This document shows positions 26,143 through 34,811 of a stretch of DNA of 64,000 bases, piece after piece; position 1 is the stretch's first letter, and each line of letters starts with the position of its first letter. Location of the stretch: positions 51,191 through 115,190 of the forward strand of contig JBKAGX010000009.1 in assembly GCA_046290575.1 (NCBI GenBank), read 5' to 3'. The DNA comes from JANQQJ01 sp046290575 (GTDB lineage Bacteria > Pseudomonadota > Alphaproteobacteria > SMXS01). The position numbers were made by a program, and so were the translations under genes. The notes under the pieces were generated by a model that was not told the origin of the DNA, did no database searches, and was given only the letters and a program-made list of their open reading frames with translations.

Positions 26143-26988
26143 CGAATAGTCGTAAAAACCGCGGCCGGTTTTCTGGCCCAGCCAACCGGCTTCGACATAT
26201 TTCACCAGCAGCGGACAGGGCCGGTACTTTGAATCGGCCAGTCCGTCGAACAGCACCTGCATCACCGACAGGCAGATATCGAGACCGATGAAATCCGCCA
26301 GTTCGAGCGGCCCCATCGGATGGTTGGCGCCCAACCGCATGGCAGTGTCGATCGCCTCGACATTACCGACGCCTTCATAGAGCGTATAGACTGCCTCATT
26401 GATCATCGGCACCAGCAGGCGGTTCACGATGAACGCTGGGAAATCCTCTGCGTTGGTGGTGATTTTGCCCAGCCGCTTGGCCAGATCGGTTGCCGCCTGA
26501 TAGGTCTCTTCGACGGTCGCGATACCGCGAATAATCTCCACCAGTTCCATCAGCGGCACGGGGTTCATAAAGTGCATGCCGATGAACCGCTCAGGCCGGT
26601 CGGTGGACGAGGCCAGGCGGGTAACCGAGATGGAGGAGGTATTGGTCGCGATGAAGGCTTCAGGATTCAGAAGCGGGCAGAGCTCCTTGTAGATGCCCAT
26701 CTTGACGTCCTGGTCTTCCGTCACCGCTTCAATGACGAAGTCGCAGTCGCCAAGGTCACCCAGCCCGCCCACGGTCCGGATATTGGCAAGCGCCAGCTGA
26801 CGTTCATCTTCGGTAATTCGACCGCGCGCAGCCTGCCGGGTAAGGTTGCGATCGATGGTTTCGAGTGCCTTGCCGATGGATTCAGGATTGGCGTCGAAAA
26901 TAGCAACATCAATCCCTGCAAGGCCGCAGACATGGGCAATGCCGTTGCCCATCTGGCCCGCTCCGATAACGCCTACCTTTTCGACCAT
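26116..26988 (-). CDS. hbd: 3-hydroxybutyryl-CoA dehydrogenase
   Basis: NAD(P)-dependent interconversion of acetoacetyl-CoA and 3-hydroxybutyryl-CoA, 290 aa. Rossmann motif VGVIGAGQMGNGIAHVCGLAG; catalytic region IGMHFMNPVPLMELVEIIRG; then FIVNRLLVPMINEAVYTLYEG and the HPMGPLELADFIGLD signature. The C-terminus GRGFYDYSGETPVPTR is usual for alphaproteobacterial members. It follows etfBA on the same strand with 34 bp spacing. Together with Ccr downstream in metabolism it supplies crotonyl-CoA precursors for the ethylmalonyl-CoA route, or serves PHB/fatty-acid metabolism. Confidence 0.93.
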   Translation of the reverse strand: MVEKVGVIGAGQMGNGIAHVCGLAGIDVAIFDANPESIGKALETIDRNLTRQAARGRITEDERQLALANIRTVGGLGDLGDCDFVIEAVTEDQDVKMGIYKELCPLLNPEAFIATNTSSISVTRLASSTDRPERFIGMHFMNPVPLMELVEIIRGIATVEETYQAATDLAKRLGKITTNAEDFPAFIVNRLLVPMINEAVYTLYEGVGNVEAIDTAMRLGANHPMGPLELADFIGLDICLSVMQVLFDGLADSKYRPCPLLVKYVEAGWLGQKTGRGFYDYSGETPVPTR

Positions 26989-27022
26989 GGTCTCAGTCCT
27001 ATCAGTGGCTTACACCTTCTGA

Positions 27023-27958
27023 TCAGGAGGGTAAGGCGTTTTCGAGTTCGGGAACAGCCTGGAACAGATCCGCCACCAGACCATAATCAGCGACCTGGAA
27101 GATCGGTGCTTCTTCGTCCTTGTTGATCGCAACAATGACCTTGGAGTCCTTCATACCTGCCAGATGCTGGATCGCGCCGGAAATACCGACGGCAATATAA
27201 AGCTCTGGCGCGACAATCTTGCCGGTCTGACCGACCTGATGATCGTTGGAGATATATCCGGCGTCCACCGCCGCGCGCGAGGCACCCACAGCAGCACCCA
27301 GCTTGTCTGCCAGCGCTTCGATGATGGCGAAATTCTCGCTCGACCCCACGCCACGGCCACCGGACACAATAATGCCCGCTGCTGTAAGTTCCGGACGATC
27401 CGATTTGGAAAGTTCCTGGCCGACGAAACGCGAAATCCCGGGATTTTCAGCAGCGGAACCGGCCTGAACCGCGCCTGTCCCGCCTTCTGCCGCAGCAGCC
27501 TGGAAACCCGTGCCCCGGATTGTCATAACCTTCTTGGCGTCTGAAGACTGCACCGTTGCCAGCGCGTTACCCGCATAGATCGGTCGCACGAATGTGTCTG
27601 CCGAAACAATCTCCTGAACGTCGGAGATCTGCGCGACATCCAGCGTGGCCGCGACACGTGGCATCACGTTTTTGCCGTTACTTGTCGCCGGCGCGAGAAA
27701 ATTGTCGTAGCCGTCAGCCATCGAGACAATCAGCGGCGCCAGCACTTCGGCCAGCGGGTGCTCATAGAGCGGGTCATCGACCATGATGACCGCAGAAACG
27801 CCTGCGACCTTGGCCGCGGCATCGGCGGCGGCCTGACAACCGCTACCGGCCACAAGAACGTGCACGTCACTACCCAACTCACCGGCAGCCGTCACGACGT
27901 TCAGCGTCGCGGGCTTCAGCTCGGCATTATCATGTTCTGCGAGGACCAGCGTCGCCAT
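27023..27958 (-). CDS. etfA: electron transfer flavoprotein alpha subunit
   Basis: A 311-aa FixB/EtfA protein that binds FAD and passes electrons from acyl-CoA dehydrogenases to the quinone pool. The C-terminal FAD domain has VSGGRGVGSSENFAIIEALA, GYISNDHQVGQTGKIVAPEL and YIAVGISGAIQHLAGMKDSK, then VIVAINKDEEAPIFQVADYG. It directly follows etfB (ATG adjoining the etfB stop) and precedes hbd. Likely acceptors of electrons here include Mcd and the two other acyl-CoA dehydrogenases in the window. Confidence 0.95.
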   Translation of the reverse strand: MATLVLAEHDNAELKPATLNVVTAAGELGSDVHVLVAGSGCQAAADAAAKVAGVSAVIMVDDPLYEHPLAEVLAPLIVSMADGYDNFLAPATSNGKNVMPRVAATLDVAQISDVQEIVSADTFVRPIYAGNALATVQSSDAKKVMTIRGTGFQAAAAEGGTGAVQAGSAAENPGISRFVGQELSKSDRPELTAAGIIVSGGRGVGSSENFAIIEALADKLGAAVGASRAAVDAGYISNDHQVGQTGKIVAPELYIAVGISGAIQHLAGMKDSKVIVAINKDEEAPIFQVADYGLVADLFQAVPELENALPS

Positions 27959-28708
27959 TTAGAGTACTCCTGCTTCGTTCTTGAGCTTCTCGATGAGCTC
28001 TTCAACCGACTCGACCATCACGCCGCCAGAGCGCTTCGGCGGCTCTTCCACCTTCAGCACATTCAGGCGCGGCGCGGTATCGACGCCGTAATCCGCCGGG
28101 GCCTTGGTATCGAGCGGCTTTTTCTTTGCTTTCATAATATTCGGCAGCGAGGCGTAGCGCGGCTCGTTGAGACGTAGATCGGTTGTTACGACCGCCGGCA
28201 GCGTCAGCGCGACCGTTTCCAGCCCGCCATCGATTTCGCGGATCACCTCGATACCGCCATCGGCCAGTTTGACCTCTGAGGCGAATGTGGCCTGCGGCCA
28301 GCCCAGCAGCGCCGCCAGCATCTGACCGGTCTGATTCGAATCGTCGTCAATGGCCTGTTTGCCGAGGATGACCAGTTGCGGACCTTCTTCCTCGACGACG
28401 CCTTTTAGCAGTTTGGCAACCGCCAACGGCTCTGGATTGTCATCGGTTTCGATCAGGATCGCACGGTCCGCGCCCATCGCCAGGGCCGTCCGCAACGTTT
28501 CCTGCGCCTGCGCCGGGCCTATGGAAACAGCGATGACTTCTTCAGCCTCGTCCGCTTCTTTGCGGCGAATCGCCTCTTCGACGGCAATTTCGTCGAACGG
28601 ATTCATGGACATCTTTACGTTGGCAAGGTCGACACCAGTGTTGTCGGCCTTCACGCGGACCTTGACGTTGTAGTCAATGACCCGCTTCACGGGCACGAGT
28701 ATTTTCAT
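27959..28708 (-). CDS. etfB: electron transfer flavoprotein beta subunit
   Basis: A 249-aa FixA/EtfB protein. It starts MKILVPVKRVIDYNVKVRVK; the signature region is QAIDDDSNQTGQMLAALLGW and VTTDLRLNEPRYASLPNIMK, which includes the ETF-dehydrogenase recognition loop. The AMP-binding N-terminal motif SMNPFDEIAVEEAIR is present. It is the first gene of etfB-etfA-hbd. A palindrome within its promoter may be an operator. Confidence 0.95.
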   Translation of the reverse strand: MKILVPVKRVIDYNVKVRVKADNTGVDLANVKMSMNPFDEIAVEEAIRRKEADEAEEVIAVSIGPAQAQETLRTALAMGADRAILIETDDNPEPLAVAKLLKGVVEEEGPQLVILGKQAIDDDSNQTGQMLAALLGWPQATFASEVKLADGGIEVIREIDGGLETVALTLPAVVTTDLRLNEPRYASLPNIMKAKKKPLDTKAPADYGVDTAPRLNVLKVEEPPKRSGGVMVESVEELIEKLKNEAGVL

Positions 28709-28759
28709 TTTCTGGAGGCTCTCCCGACCTTATCTCAAGTCTTGTTTTTCGCAGCGCAC

Positions 28760-28787
28760 AATTAACTCATGGGTCCATGAGTGTCAA
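28760..28787 (-). promoter_or_regulatory. etfB promoter with an embedded inverted repeat
   Basis: On the minus strand TTGACA (28787-28782) is a full -35 consensus. After 16 nt comes TTAATT (28765-28760), a weak -10. The spacer is almost wholly an inverted repeat: ACTCATGG (28765-28772), GT, CCATGAGT (28775-28782). This is the placement expected for a repressor that blocks RNA polymerase. Confidence 0.5.
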
Positions 28788-28815
28788 CGATACCGCCCGT
28801 CGGAAACCAAGGGAT

Positions 28816-29379
28816 TCAACGGTTTGCACCGGGCACCCACAGCACATCGGCGCGACCTTTGTCATTCAGATGACGGCCCAGCACAAACAGCAGGTCCGAC
28901 AGGCGGTTAATATATTTGATGGCAGCGGGATTTACCGGCTCTTCAGCGGCCAGCGCCACCATGTCCCGCTCGGCCCGGCGCGCTACAGCCCGCGCCAGAT
29001 GCAGATTGGCGGCCGCCGGCGATCCACCCGGCAAAATGAAGGATGTTAAATCCTCCATGTCCGCGTTCAGCCCGTCGATTTCCGATTCGAGGCGGTCAAC
29101 CTGCGCATCCTGGATCCGCAAGGCCGCCTCGGTCGAGAAATCCTCGCCCGGGGTGGCAAGGTCGGCTCCCAGATCGAACAGGTCGTTCTGAATGCGTGAC
29201 AACAGCGCGTCGGCATCGCCATCCGTATGCAACCGGGCGAGTCCGATGGCCGCATTGGCTTCATCCACTGTGCCATAGGCGGCCACGCGCAGCGCATCCT
29301 TGGAAACCCGTGATCCGTCGACGAGCGACGTCTGACCGGTGTCGCCACCGCGTGTATAGATCTTGGTGAGTTTGACCAC
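28816..29379 (-). CDS. ATP:cob(I)alamin adenosyltransferase (PduO type)
   Basis: Makes adenosylcobalamin, 187 aa. PduO/MMAB family motifs are KIYTRGGDTGQTSLVDGSRV, VAAYGTVDEANAAIGLARLH and FILPGGSPAAANLHLARAVA followed by RRAERD, and INRLSDLLFVLGRHLN. GTG at 29379 matches the family N-terminus (MVKLTKIYTR); a TTG at 29400 is possible but would overlap the upstream gene. Its product is the cofactor of ethylmalonyl-CoA mutase, encoded 3.4 kb away, which explains its place in this cluster. Confidence 0.92.
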   Translation of the reverse strand: MVKLTKIYTRGGDTGQTSLVDGSRVSKDALRVAAYGTVDEANAAIGLARLHTDGDADALLSRIQNDLFDLGADLATPGEDFSTEAALRIQDAQVDRLESEIDGLNADMEDLTSFILPGGSPAAANLHLARAVARRAERDMVALAAEEPVNPAAIKYINRLSDLLFVLGRHLNDKGRADVLWVPGANR

Positions 29380-29383
29380 GACG

Positions 29384-29575
29384 CTATGCCTGCATGGCAA
29401 GGAAGATGAACATCAAGAGAACCGCAGCAAACTGCAGAATCACCCGCCACTGCATCAGCTTGTTCGAGCGTTTCGGATCTGCCCCGCCACTGCGAACCAT
29501 GCCGACGATTCCCGCTGCCAGCACGCCCAGGACGGCCAGCAGCACCAGGATGATCGGGATCAGAGCAAGGGACAT
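29384..29575 (-). CDS. HIG1-domain / twin-transmembrane small protein
   Basis: A 63-aa protein with two membrane helices (ALIPIILVLLAVLGVLAAGI and VILQFAAVLLMFIFLAM) joined by a basic loop, RSGGADPKRSNKLMQWR. The NKLMQWRVILQ pattern is that of HIG1-type proteins; eukaryotic relatives associate with respiratory complexes. It is five bases after the mcd stop region and directly precedes the adenosyltransferase gene. The bacterial role is unknown. Confidence 0.75.
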   Translation of the reverse strand: MSLALIPIILVLLAVLGVLAAGIVGMVRSGGADPKRSNKLMQWRVILQFAAVLLMFIFLAMQA

Positions 29576-29580
29576 GGCGC

Positions 29581-31281
29581 TTAATTGGTCTCGAGCAGCC
29601 GGCGGGCGATCACCTCGGCTTGAATCTCGCCGGCGCCCTCAAAGACGTTGAGGATACGCGCATCGCACATCACCCGGCTGATCGGATATTCAAGCGCGTA
29701 ACCGTTACCGCCGTGGATTTGCAGCGCATTGTCCGCCGCACCCCAGGCAACCCGGGCTGCCAACAGCTTGGCCATGCCGGCTTCCAGGTCACAGCGCATA
29801 CCCTGATCCTTTTCGCGGGCGGCAAAATAGGTCAACTGTCGCGCCATCATGATCTCGACCACCATCCAGGCAATCTTGCCGAAGACACGCGGGAAGCTGT
29901 AAATCGGCTTACCGAACTGAACCCGATCCTGCGCATATTGCAGGCCAAGCTCCATCGCCGACTGGGCCACGCCCACCGCCCGCGCCGCCGTTTGAATGCG
30001 GGCCGATTCGAAGGTGGTCATCAGCTGTTTGAAGCCTTTGCCTTCTTCCTGACCCAGCAGGTTTTCAGCTTTGACTTCGAACTGATCGAAGCCGAGTTCA
30101 TATTCCTTCATGCCGCGATAGCCGAGCACTTCGATCTCGCCACCGGTCATGCCCTCGGCGGGGAAATCGGTCTCGTCGGTCATGCGCGGCTTTTCCGCCA
30201 GGAACATCGAGAGACCGCGATAATCCTTGGTGTCCGGATTGGTCCGCACCAGCATCGTCATCACGTCGGTGCGCGCCGCATGGGTGATCCATGTCTTGTT
30301 GCCGGTGATCTTGTAGACATCGCCGTCCTTAACGGCCCGGGTCCGCAGCGACCCCAGGTCCGAGCCCGTATTGGGTTCGGTAAACACCGCCGTTGGCAGG
30401 ATTTCGCCCGAGGCCAGCTTCGGCAGCCATTGCTGCTTTTGGTCCTCGGTGCCGCCATTGAGAATCAGTTCAGCTGCTATTTCAGACCGCGTGCCCAGCG
30501 AACCGACGCCGATATAGCCACGGCTGAGCTCCTCAGAAACCACGCACATGGAAGTCTTGCCTAGCCCGGCGCCGCCATATTCTTCTGGAATGGTCAGGCC
30601 GAAGACACCCAGCTCACCCATCTGGCGAACAACGTCATCCGGGATCAACTCATCTTTCAGGTGCCACTCATGCGCGTCGGGCAGCACTTCTTCCTCGGCA
30701 AAGCGGCGGAACTGGTCCCGCACCATCTGCAGCACGTCATCCAGGCCCAACTCGCCGAAATTGCCCGATGCGACGCTATCGGCGACCAGCTCGGCGATCC
30801 GCGCCCGCACGGCTTCGGTGTTTCCGCCCGCCATCAAGGTCTTGACCGCCGGGTTGCCGGCAAAGCCAGCAATCGACGACTCACTGGCACCCAGTTCAGC
30901 GGGGCGGGCCCACTCTCCCTGGCTCATCGGCAGGCCGCCGAGAAGCTGCGAACAATATTCGCCGTAGCCGGCCTGCAGAATCAGCTGTTCGAGCTCGCCG
31001 AAGGTGCCTTCGGCTGTCATCTGCTGCGCCCAGGCCAATGTCTGGCGCAGCGCCTCAACATAGGTTGCATACCAGCCATAGCCGTGGGCGATGGATTGGT
31101 GGGCTTCCAGCAATTTGCGATCTACCCGGCCGTCGCGAACGATCAGATCAGAGACCGATTGCTTCACGTCCAGCGCCAGCGCATCGGCAGCTTCGAGCGC
31201 CTGACCGCAGGTCGCGACTAGATTATCGACTAGAGGGCTCGCTGACGTTTCCGCCGCGAGCTGATCCGTGGCCGTGCTCAT
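29581..31281 (-). CDS. mcd: (2S)-methylsuccinyl-CoA dehydrogenase
   Basis: FAD enzyme oxidising methylsuccinyl-CoA to mesaconyl-CoA in the ethylmalonyl-CoA pathway. At 566 aa it has the ~160-residue N-terminal extension that sets Mcd apart from ordinary ~380-aa acyl-CoA dehydrogenases. The core starts near FRRFAEEEVLPDAHEWHLKD; FAD/substrate motifs are FTEPNTGSDLGSLRTRA, the GYRGMKEYELGFDQFEVKAE loop, and the C-terminal ALQIHGGNGYALEYPISRVM. The ccr gene lies 54 bp upstream on the same strand, which confirms the pathway assignment. Electrons should go to EtfAB, encoded nearby. Confidence 0.9.
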   Translation of the reverse strand: MSTATDQLAAETSASPLVDNLVATCGQALEAADALALDVKQSVSDLIVRDGRVDRKLLEAHQSIAHGYGWYATYVEALRQTLAWAQQMTAEGTFGELEQLILQAGYGEYCSQLLGGLPMSQGEWARPAELGASESSIAGFAGNPAVKTLMAGGNTEAVRARIAELVADSVASGNFGELGLDDVLQMVRDQFRRFAEEEVLPDAHEWHLKDELIPDDVVRQMGELGVFGLTIPEEYGGAGLGKTSMCVVSEELSRGYIGVGSLGTRSEIAAELILNGGTEDQKQQWLPKLASGEILPTAVFTEPNTGSDLGSLRTRAVKDGDVYKITGNKTWITHAARTDVMTMLVRTNPDTKDYRGLSMFLAEKPRMTDETDFPAEGMTGGEIEVLGYRGMKEYELGFDQFEVKAENLLGQEEGKGFKQLMTTFESARIQTAARAVGVAQSAMELGLQYAQDRVQFGKPIYSFPRVFGKIAWMVVEIMMARQLTYFAAREKDQGMRCDLEAGMAKLLAARVAWGAADNALQIHGGNGYALEYPISRVMCDARILNVFEGAGEIQAEVIARRLLETN

Positions 31282-31313
31282 GGGGCCGTTCCTTTCGTTC
31301 TAGGCTTCTTGAA

Positions 31314-31336
31314 GTTCAACCGTTCTACGGTCGAAC
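31314..31336 (-). other. intercistronic hairpin between ccr and mcd
   Basis: GTTCAACCGT (31314-31323), TCT, ACGGTCGAAC (31327-31336) can form a 10-bp stem with one wobble pair. It touches the last base of the ccr stop codon and has no T run after it. It might stabilise or partly terminate the ccr-mcd message; function is not shown. Confidence 0.4.
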
Positions 31337-32658
31337 TAGCTGGCCAGACCAGGTTCTTTTCCGGCCTCAACAGTATCTTCGAATGTCCGGAGGCCCGGAT
31401 ACCGTGCCGACACCAGAACACCCATATTGCCGGGCTTATGCTCGTTGTTCCACATCTTCGTGTGCGCCCGCGGGATGTCATTCCAGGCAAACACCTCGGA
31501 CATGCACGGATCGATGCGGCGCTCAATGACGAGCTGGTTGGCCTGGCTGGCCTGCTTCAGATTGGCGAAGTGGCTGCCCTGAATACGCTTCTGACGCATC
31601 CAGACAAATCGCGCGTCCATGGTCAGGTTAAATCCGGTGGTGCCGGCACAGAACACGACCATGCCGCCGCGCTTCACCACAAAACAACTCACCGGGAAGG
31701 TCGCCTCGCCAGGATGTTCGAACACCACATCCACGTCCACGCCCTTGCCGGTGATCTCCCAGATCGCCTTACCGAAGGCACGGCACCGCTTCATATAGTC
31801 GCCATAGCCTGCTGCATCGCCGACAGGTGGCAACTGGCCCCAGCAGTCAAAATCCTTGCGGTTCAGAACACCCTTGGCGCCCAACGACATGACGAAGTCG
31901 CGCTTTAATTCGTCAGAGATCACGCCGATCGCATTGGCGCCGGCCGCAGCGCACAGCTGGACCGCCATGGAGCCGATGCCACCCGAGGCGCCCCAGACAA
32001 GAACATTGTGGCCCGGCCGCAGAATATGCGGGCGGTGTCCAAACAGCATCCGGTAGGACGTTGCCAGCGTCAGCGTGTAGCAGGCGCTTTCTTCCCAACT
32101 CAGGTGCCGGGGGCGCTGCATCAGCTGGCGCGACTGGACCTTCGCAAACTGGGCAAAAGAGCCATCAGGCGTTTCATAGCCCCAGATTCGTTGAGAGGAC
32201 GAGAACATCGGGTCGCCGCCATTGCACTCTTCGTCGTCGCCATCATCCTGGTTACAGTGGACAACGACCTCATCACCGATTTTGAAGCGCGTCACGCGGC
32301 TGCCCACCGCATAGACGACCCCCGACGCATCGGACCCGGCAATATGATAGTCCGCGCCATGCACATCGAACGGCGTGATCGGCGTCCCCAGCGCAGCCCA
32401 GACACCATTATAGTTGACGCCGGCGGCCATCACGAGAATCAGCACTTCATCGGGATCAATCGACGGGGTCTCGACGACCTCTACCTGCATGGCATCTTCA
32501 GGCGGGCCATGCCGGTCCCGGCGAATCGCCCAGGCATACATCTGTTTGGGAACGTGGCCGAGCGGCGGGATTTCACCGACCTCATACAGGTCCTTCAGGA
32601 CGATTTCTTCCTGTGATTCCAAGCTGTCGTCGTTGGCGGCGGCGGTTTGACCGACCAT
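31336..32658 (-). CDS. ccr: crotonyl-CoA carboxylase/reductase
   Basis: NADPH-dependent reductive carboxylation of crotonyl-CoA to ethylmalonyl-CoA, the committed step of the ethylmalonyl-CoA pathway. It is a 440-aa medium-chain dehydrogenase/reductase. Family marks are PPEDAMQVEVVETPSIDPDE, VMAAGVNYNGVWAALGTPI, HIAGSDASGVVYAVG, the long insert QDDGDDEECNGGDPMFSSSQ, WGASGGIGSMAVQLCAAAGA, and RIQGSHFANLKQASQANQLV. Length and the insert distinguish it from plain crotonyl-CoA reductases. It diverges from ecm across a 158-bp control region. Confidence 0.95.
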   Translation of the reverse strand: MVGQTAAANDDSLESQEEIVLKDLYEVGEIPPLGHVPKQMYAWAIRRDRHGPPEDAMQVEVVETPSIDPDEVLILVMAAGVNYNGVWAALGTPITPFDVHGADYHIAGSDASGVVYAVGSRVTRFKIGDEVVVHCNQDDGDDEECNGGDPMFSSSQRIWGYETPDGSFAQFAKVQSRQLMQRPRHLSWEESACYTLTLATSYRMLFGHRPHILRPGHNVLVWGASGGIGSMAVQLCAAAGANAIGVISDELKRDFVMSLGAKGVLNRKDFDCWGQLPPVGDAAGYGDYMKRCRAFGKAIWEITGKGVDVDVVFEHPGEATFPVSCFVVKRGGMVVFCAGTTGFNLTMDARFVWMRQKRIQGSHFANLKQASQANQLVIERRIDPCMSEVFAWNDIPRAHTKMWNNEHKPGNMGVLVSARYPGLRTFEDTVEAGKEPGLAS

Positions 32659-32816
32659 AATCTCTCTCCCGGACGATATGTTCCCATAGCGGCCTGTGAC
32701 CGCCCAAATCTTTTTTGCAGCGCAACATTTACTATGATATTTCCGTGACAGGGTCCATCTGGAAATAATGTAAACCGTTACTGGCCGGTAACTGTAACAA
32801 AGTTCGGGAGCATGGC
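32659..32816. promoter_or_regulatory. divergent ccr/ecm control region
   Basis: 158 bp between the two key pathway genes. It holds TTGCAGCGCAA (32715-32725), a TGC-N3-GCA palindrome; an inverted pair TATTTCC (32738-32744) / GGAAATA (32761-32767); and a near-perfect palindrome GTTACTGGCCGGTAAC (32777-32792). The ecm Shine-Dalgarno GGGAG is at 32806-32810. The core GCAGCGCA recurs at 28751-28758 upstream of etfB. No start point can be fixed from sequence. Confidence 0.55.
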
Positions 32817-34808
32817 ATGGCCGACACAGAGACGACGATCAAGCGGGATCGCCCGTGGCTGATCCGGACCTATTCGGGTCATTCCTCTGCAACTGCGTCG
32901 AACGAGCTTTACCGGACCAATCTGGCGCGCGGTCAAACCGGCCTTTCTGTCGCCTTCGACCTGCCGACACAGACCGGCTATGACGCTGACCACCCGCTGG
33001 CCAAGGGCGAAGTGGGCAAGGTGGGCGTCCCGATCGCGCATCTGGGCGATATGCGCGCGCTGTTCGACCAGATCCCGCTGGAACAGATGAACACGTCGAT
33101 GACGATCAATGCAACGGCGGCGTGGCTGCTGGCGCTCTATATCGCCGCGGCCGAAGAACAGGGCGCCGCCCGCACCAGGCTGGCGGGCACGGTGCAGAAC
33201 GACATCATCAAGGAATATCTCAGCCGCGGGACCTACATCTTCCCGCCGGCGCCCTCATTGAAGCTGATCAGCGACATCATCAGCTTCACCTACCGCGAGG
33301 TGCCGAAGTGGAACCCGACCAATATCTGCTCCTACCATTTGCAGGAGGCCGGCGCGACACCGGTGCAGGAGGTCGCGTTCGCGCTGGCCAATGCCTTTGC
33401 CGTGCTGGATTCCGTAAAGGATTCAGGCCAGGTGCCCGAAGAAGACTTTCCCCGGGTCGTCGGCCGCATCAGCTTCTTCGTCAATGCAGGCGTTCGCTTC
33501 ATCACCGAGATGTCGAAGATGCGCGCCTTCACCGAACTGTGGAACGAGCTGACCGAGCTGCGCTACGGCGTTTCCGACCCGAAACTGCGCCGCTTCCGCT
33601 ATGGCGTGCAGGTCAACTCGCTGGGCTTGACTGAGCAACAGCCGGAGAACAACCCCTATCGCATTCTGCTGTCCATGCTGGCGGTGACCCTGTCAAAAAA
33701 CGCCCGCGCCCGCGCGGTGCAGCTGCCCGCCTGGAACGAGGCGCTGGGCCTGCCGCGCCCCTGGGACCAGCAATGGAGCCTGCGCCTGCAGCAGATCGTC
33801 GCCGAAGAGACCGACCTGCTGGAATATGCTGATATCTTTGACGGCTCCGAGGTGATCGAAGCCAAGGTCGATGCGCTGAAAGCCGACATCAAGGCCGAAC
33901 TGGCGCGCATTGAGGACATGGGCGGCGCCGTGGCCGCCATCGAATCCAGCTATATGAAGCAGGCGCTGGTGAAATCGAATACAGACCGGCTGAACAGCAT
34001 CGAGGCGGGAGAAACCCCGCTGGTTGGCGTCAATGTTCACACCGAATCCGCACCGTCGCCGCTGAGCAGCGGCGCGGGCGACATTTTGACCGTCGACGAT
34101 TCAGCCGAGCGCGACCAGCTGGACAACCTGAAAGCCTGGCGCGAGGCCCGCGATCAGAGCGCTGTCGATGCCGCACTGGCCGACCTGAAAGCCGCCGCCA
34201 GCGAAGGCCGCAACATCATGGAGCCTTCGATCGCAGCCGCCAAAGCCGGCGTGACCACCGGGGAATGGGGCGGCGTGCTGCGCGAGGTGTTCGGCGAATA
34301 CCGCGCCCCCACCGGCGTCGGCCGGGCGGCCTCTGCGTCCGGCGGTGAGGTTTCCGCCGTACAGGCCCGCGTTGAAGCGGTCTCAGCCAAGCTGGGCCGG
34401 CGGCTGAAAATCCTGGTCGGCAAGCCGGGGCTCGACGGCCATTCCAACGGCGCCGAACAGATCGCGGTCAGGGCCCGCGATTGCGGCATGGAGGTTGTCT
34501 ATGAAGGCATCCGCCTGACGCCTGCGCAGATCGTCAATGCGGCGCTGGAAGAAGGCGTGCATGTGGTGGGGCTGTCGATCCTCTCCGGCTCCCACGTGGC
34601 GCTGGTCACCGATGTGATGGACCGGATGCGGGCGCAAGGGCTGGGGGACATTCCCGTCGTTGTGGGCGGGATCATTCCGCCGGAAGACGAACGGACACTG
34701 AAAGCCGCCGGCGTCGCCGCCGTCTATACGCCCAAGGACTACCAGATCACCGAAATCATGGCGGATATCGTCAATCTGGTCGACCGGTCAGAGGGCGCGG
34801 CGGCTTAG
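32817..34808 (+). CDS. ecm: ethylmalonyl-CoA mutase
   Basis: Adenosylcobalamin-dependent rearrangement of ethylmalonyl-CoA to methylsuccinyl-CoA. At 663 aa it has a TIM-barrel substrate domain with RPWLIRTYSGHSSATASNEL, GLSVAFDLPTQTGYDADHP and TSMTINATAAWLLALYIAAA, and a C-terminal B12 domain with the base-off motif GKPGLDGHSNGAEQ (D-x-H-x-x-G) and SILSGSHVALVTDVMDRMR. Divergence from ccr, with mcd next to ccr, favours Ecm over methylmalonyl-CoA mutase, which it resembles. The cofactor enzyme is encoded at 28816-29379. Confidence 0.93.
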   Translation: MADTETTIKRDRPWLIRTYSGHSSATASNELYRTNLARGQTGLSVAFDLPTQTGYDADHPLAKGEVGKVGVPIAHLGDMRALFDQIPLEQMNTSMTINATAAWLLALYIAAAEEQGAARTRLAGTVQNDIIKEYLSRGTYIFPPAPSLKLISDIISFTYREVPKWNPTNICSYHLQEAGATPVQEVAFALANAFAVLDSVKDSGQVPEEDFPRVVGRISFFVNAGVRFITEMSKMRAFTELWNELTELRYGVSDPKLRRFRYGVQVNSLGLTEQQPENNPYRILLSMLAVTLSKNARARAVQLPAWNEALGLPRPWDQQWSLRLQQIVAEETDLLEYADIFDGSEVIEAKVDALKADIKAELARIEDMGGAVAAIESSYMKQALVKSNTDRLNSIEAGETPLVGVNVHTESAPSPLSSGAGDILTVDDSAERDQLDNLKAWREARDQSAVDAALADLKAAASEGRNIMEPSIAAAKAGVTTGEWGGVLREVFGEYRAPTGVGRAASASGGEVSAVQARVEAVSAKLGRRLKILVGKPGLDGHSNGAEQIAVRARDCGMEVVYEGIRLTPAQIVNAALEEGVHVVGLSILSGSHVALVTDVMDRMRAQGLGDIPVVVGGIIPPEDERTLKAAGVAAVYTPKDYQITEIMADIVNLVDRSEGAAA

Positions 34809-34811
34809 GGA

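Noticed and set aside
29620..30564. 314-codon plus-strand frame within mcd
   Set aside because: Antisense of a strongly conserved acyl-CoA dehydrogenase core.
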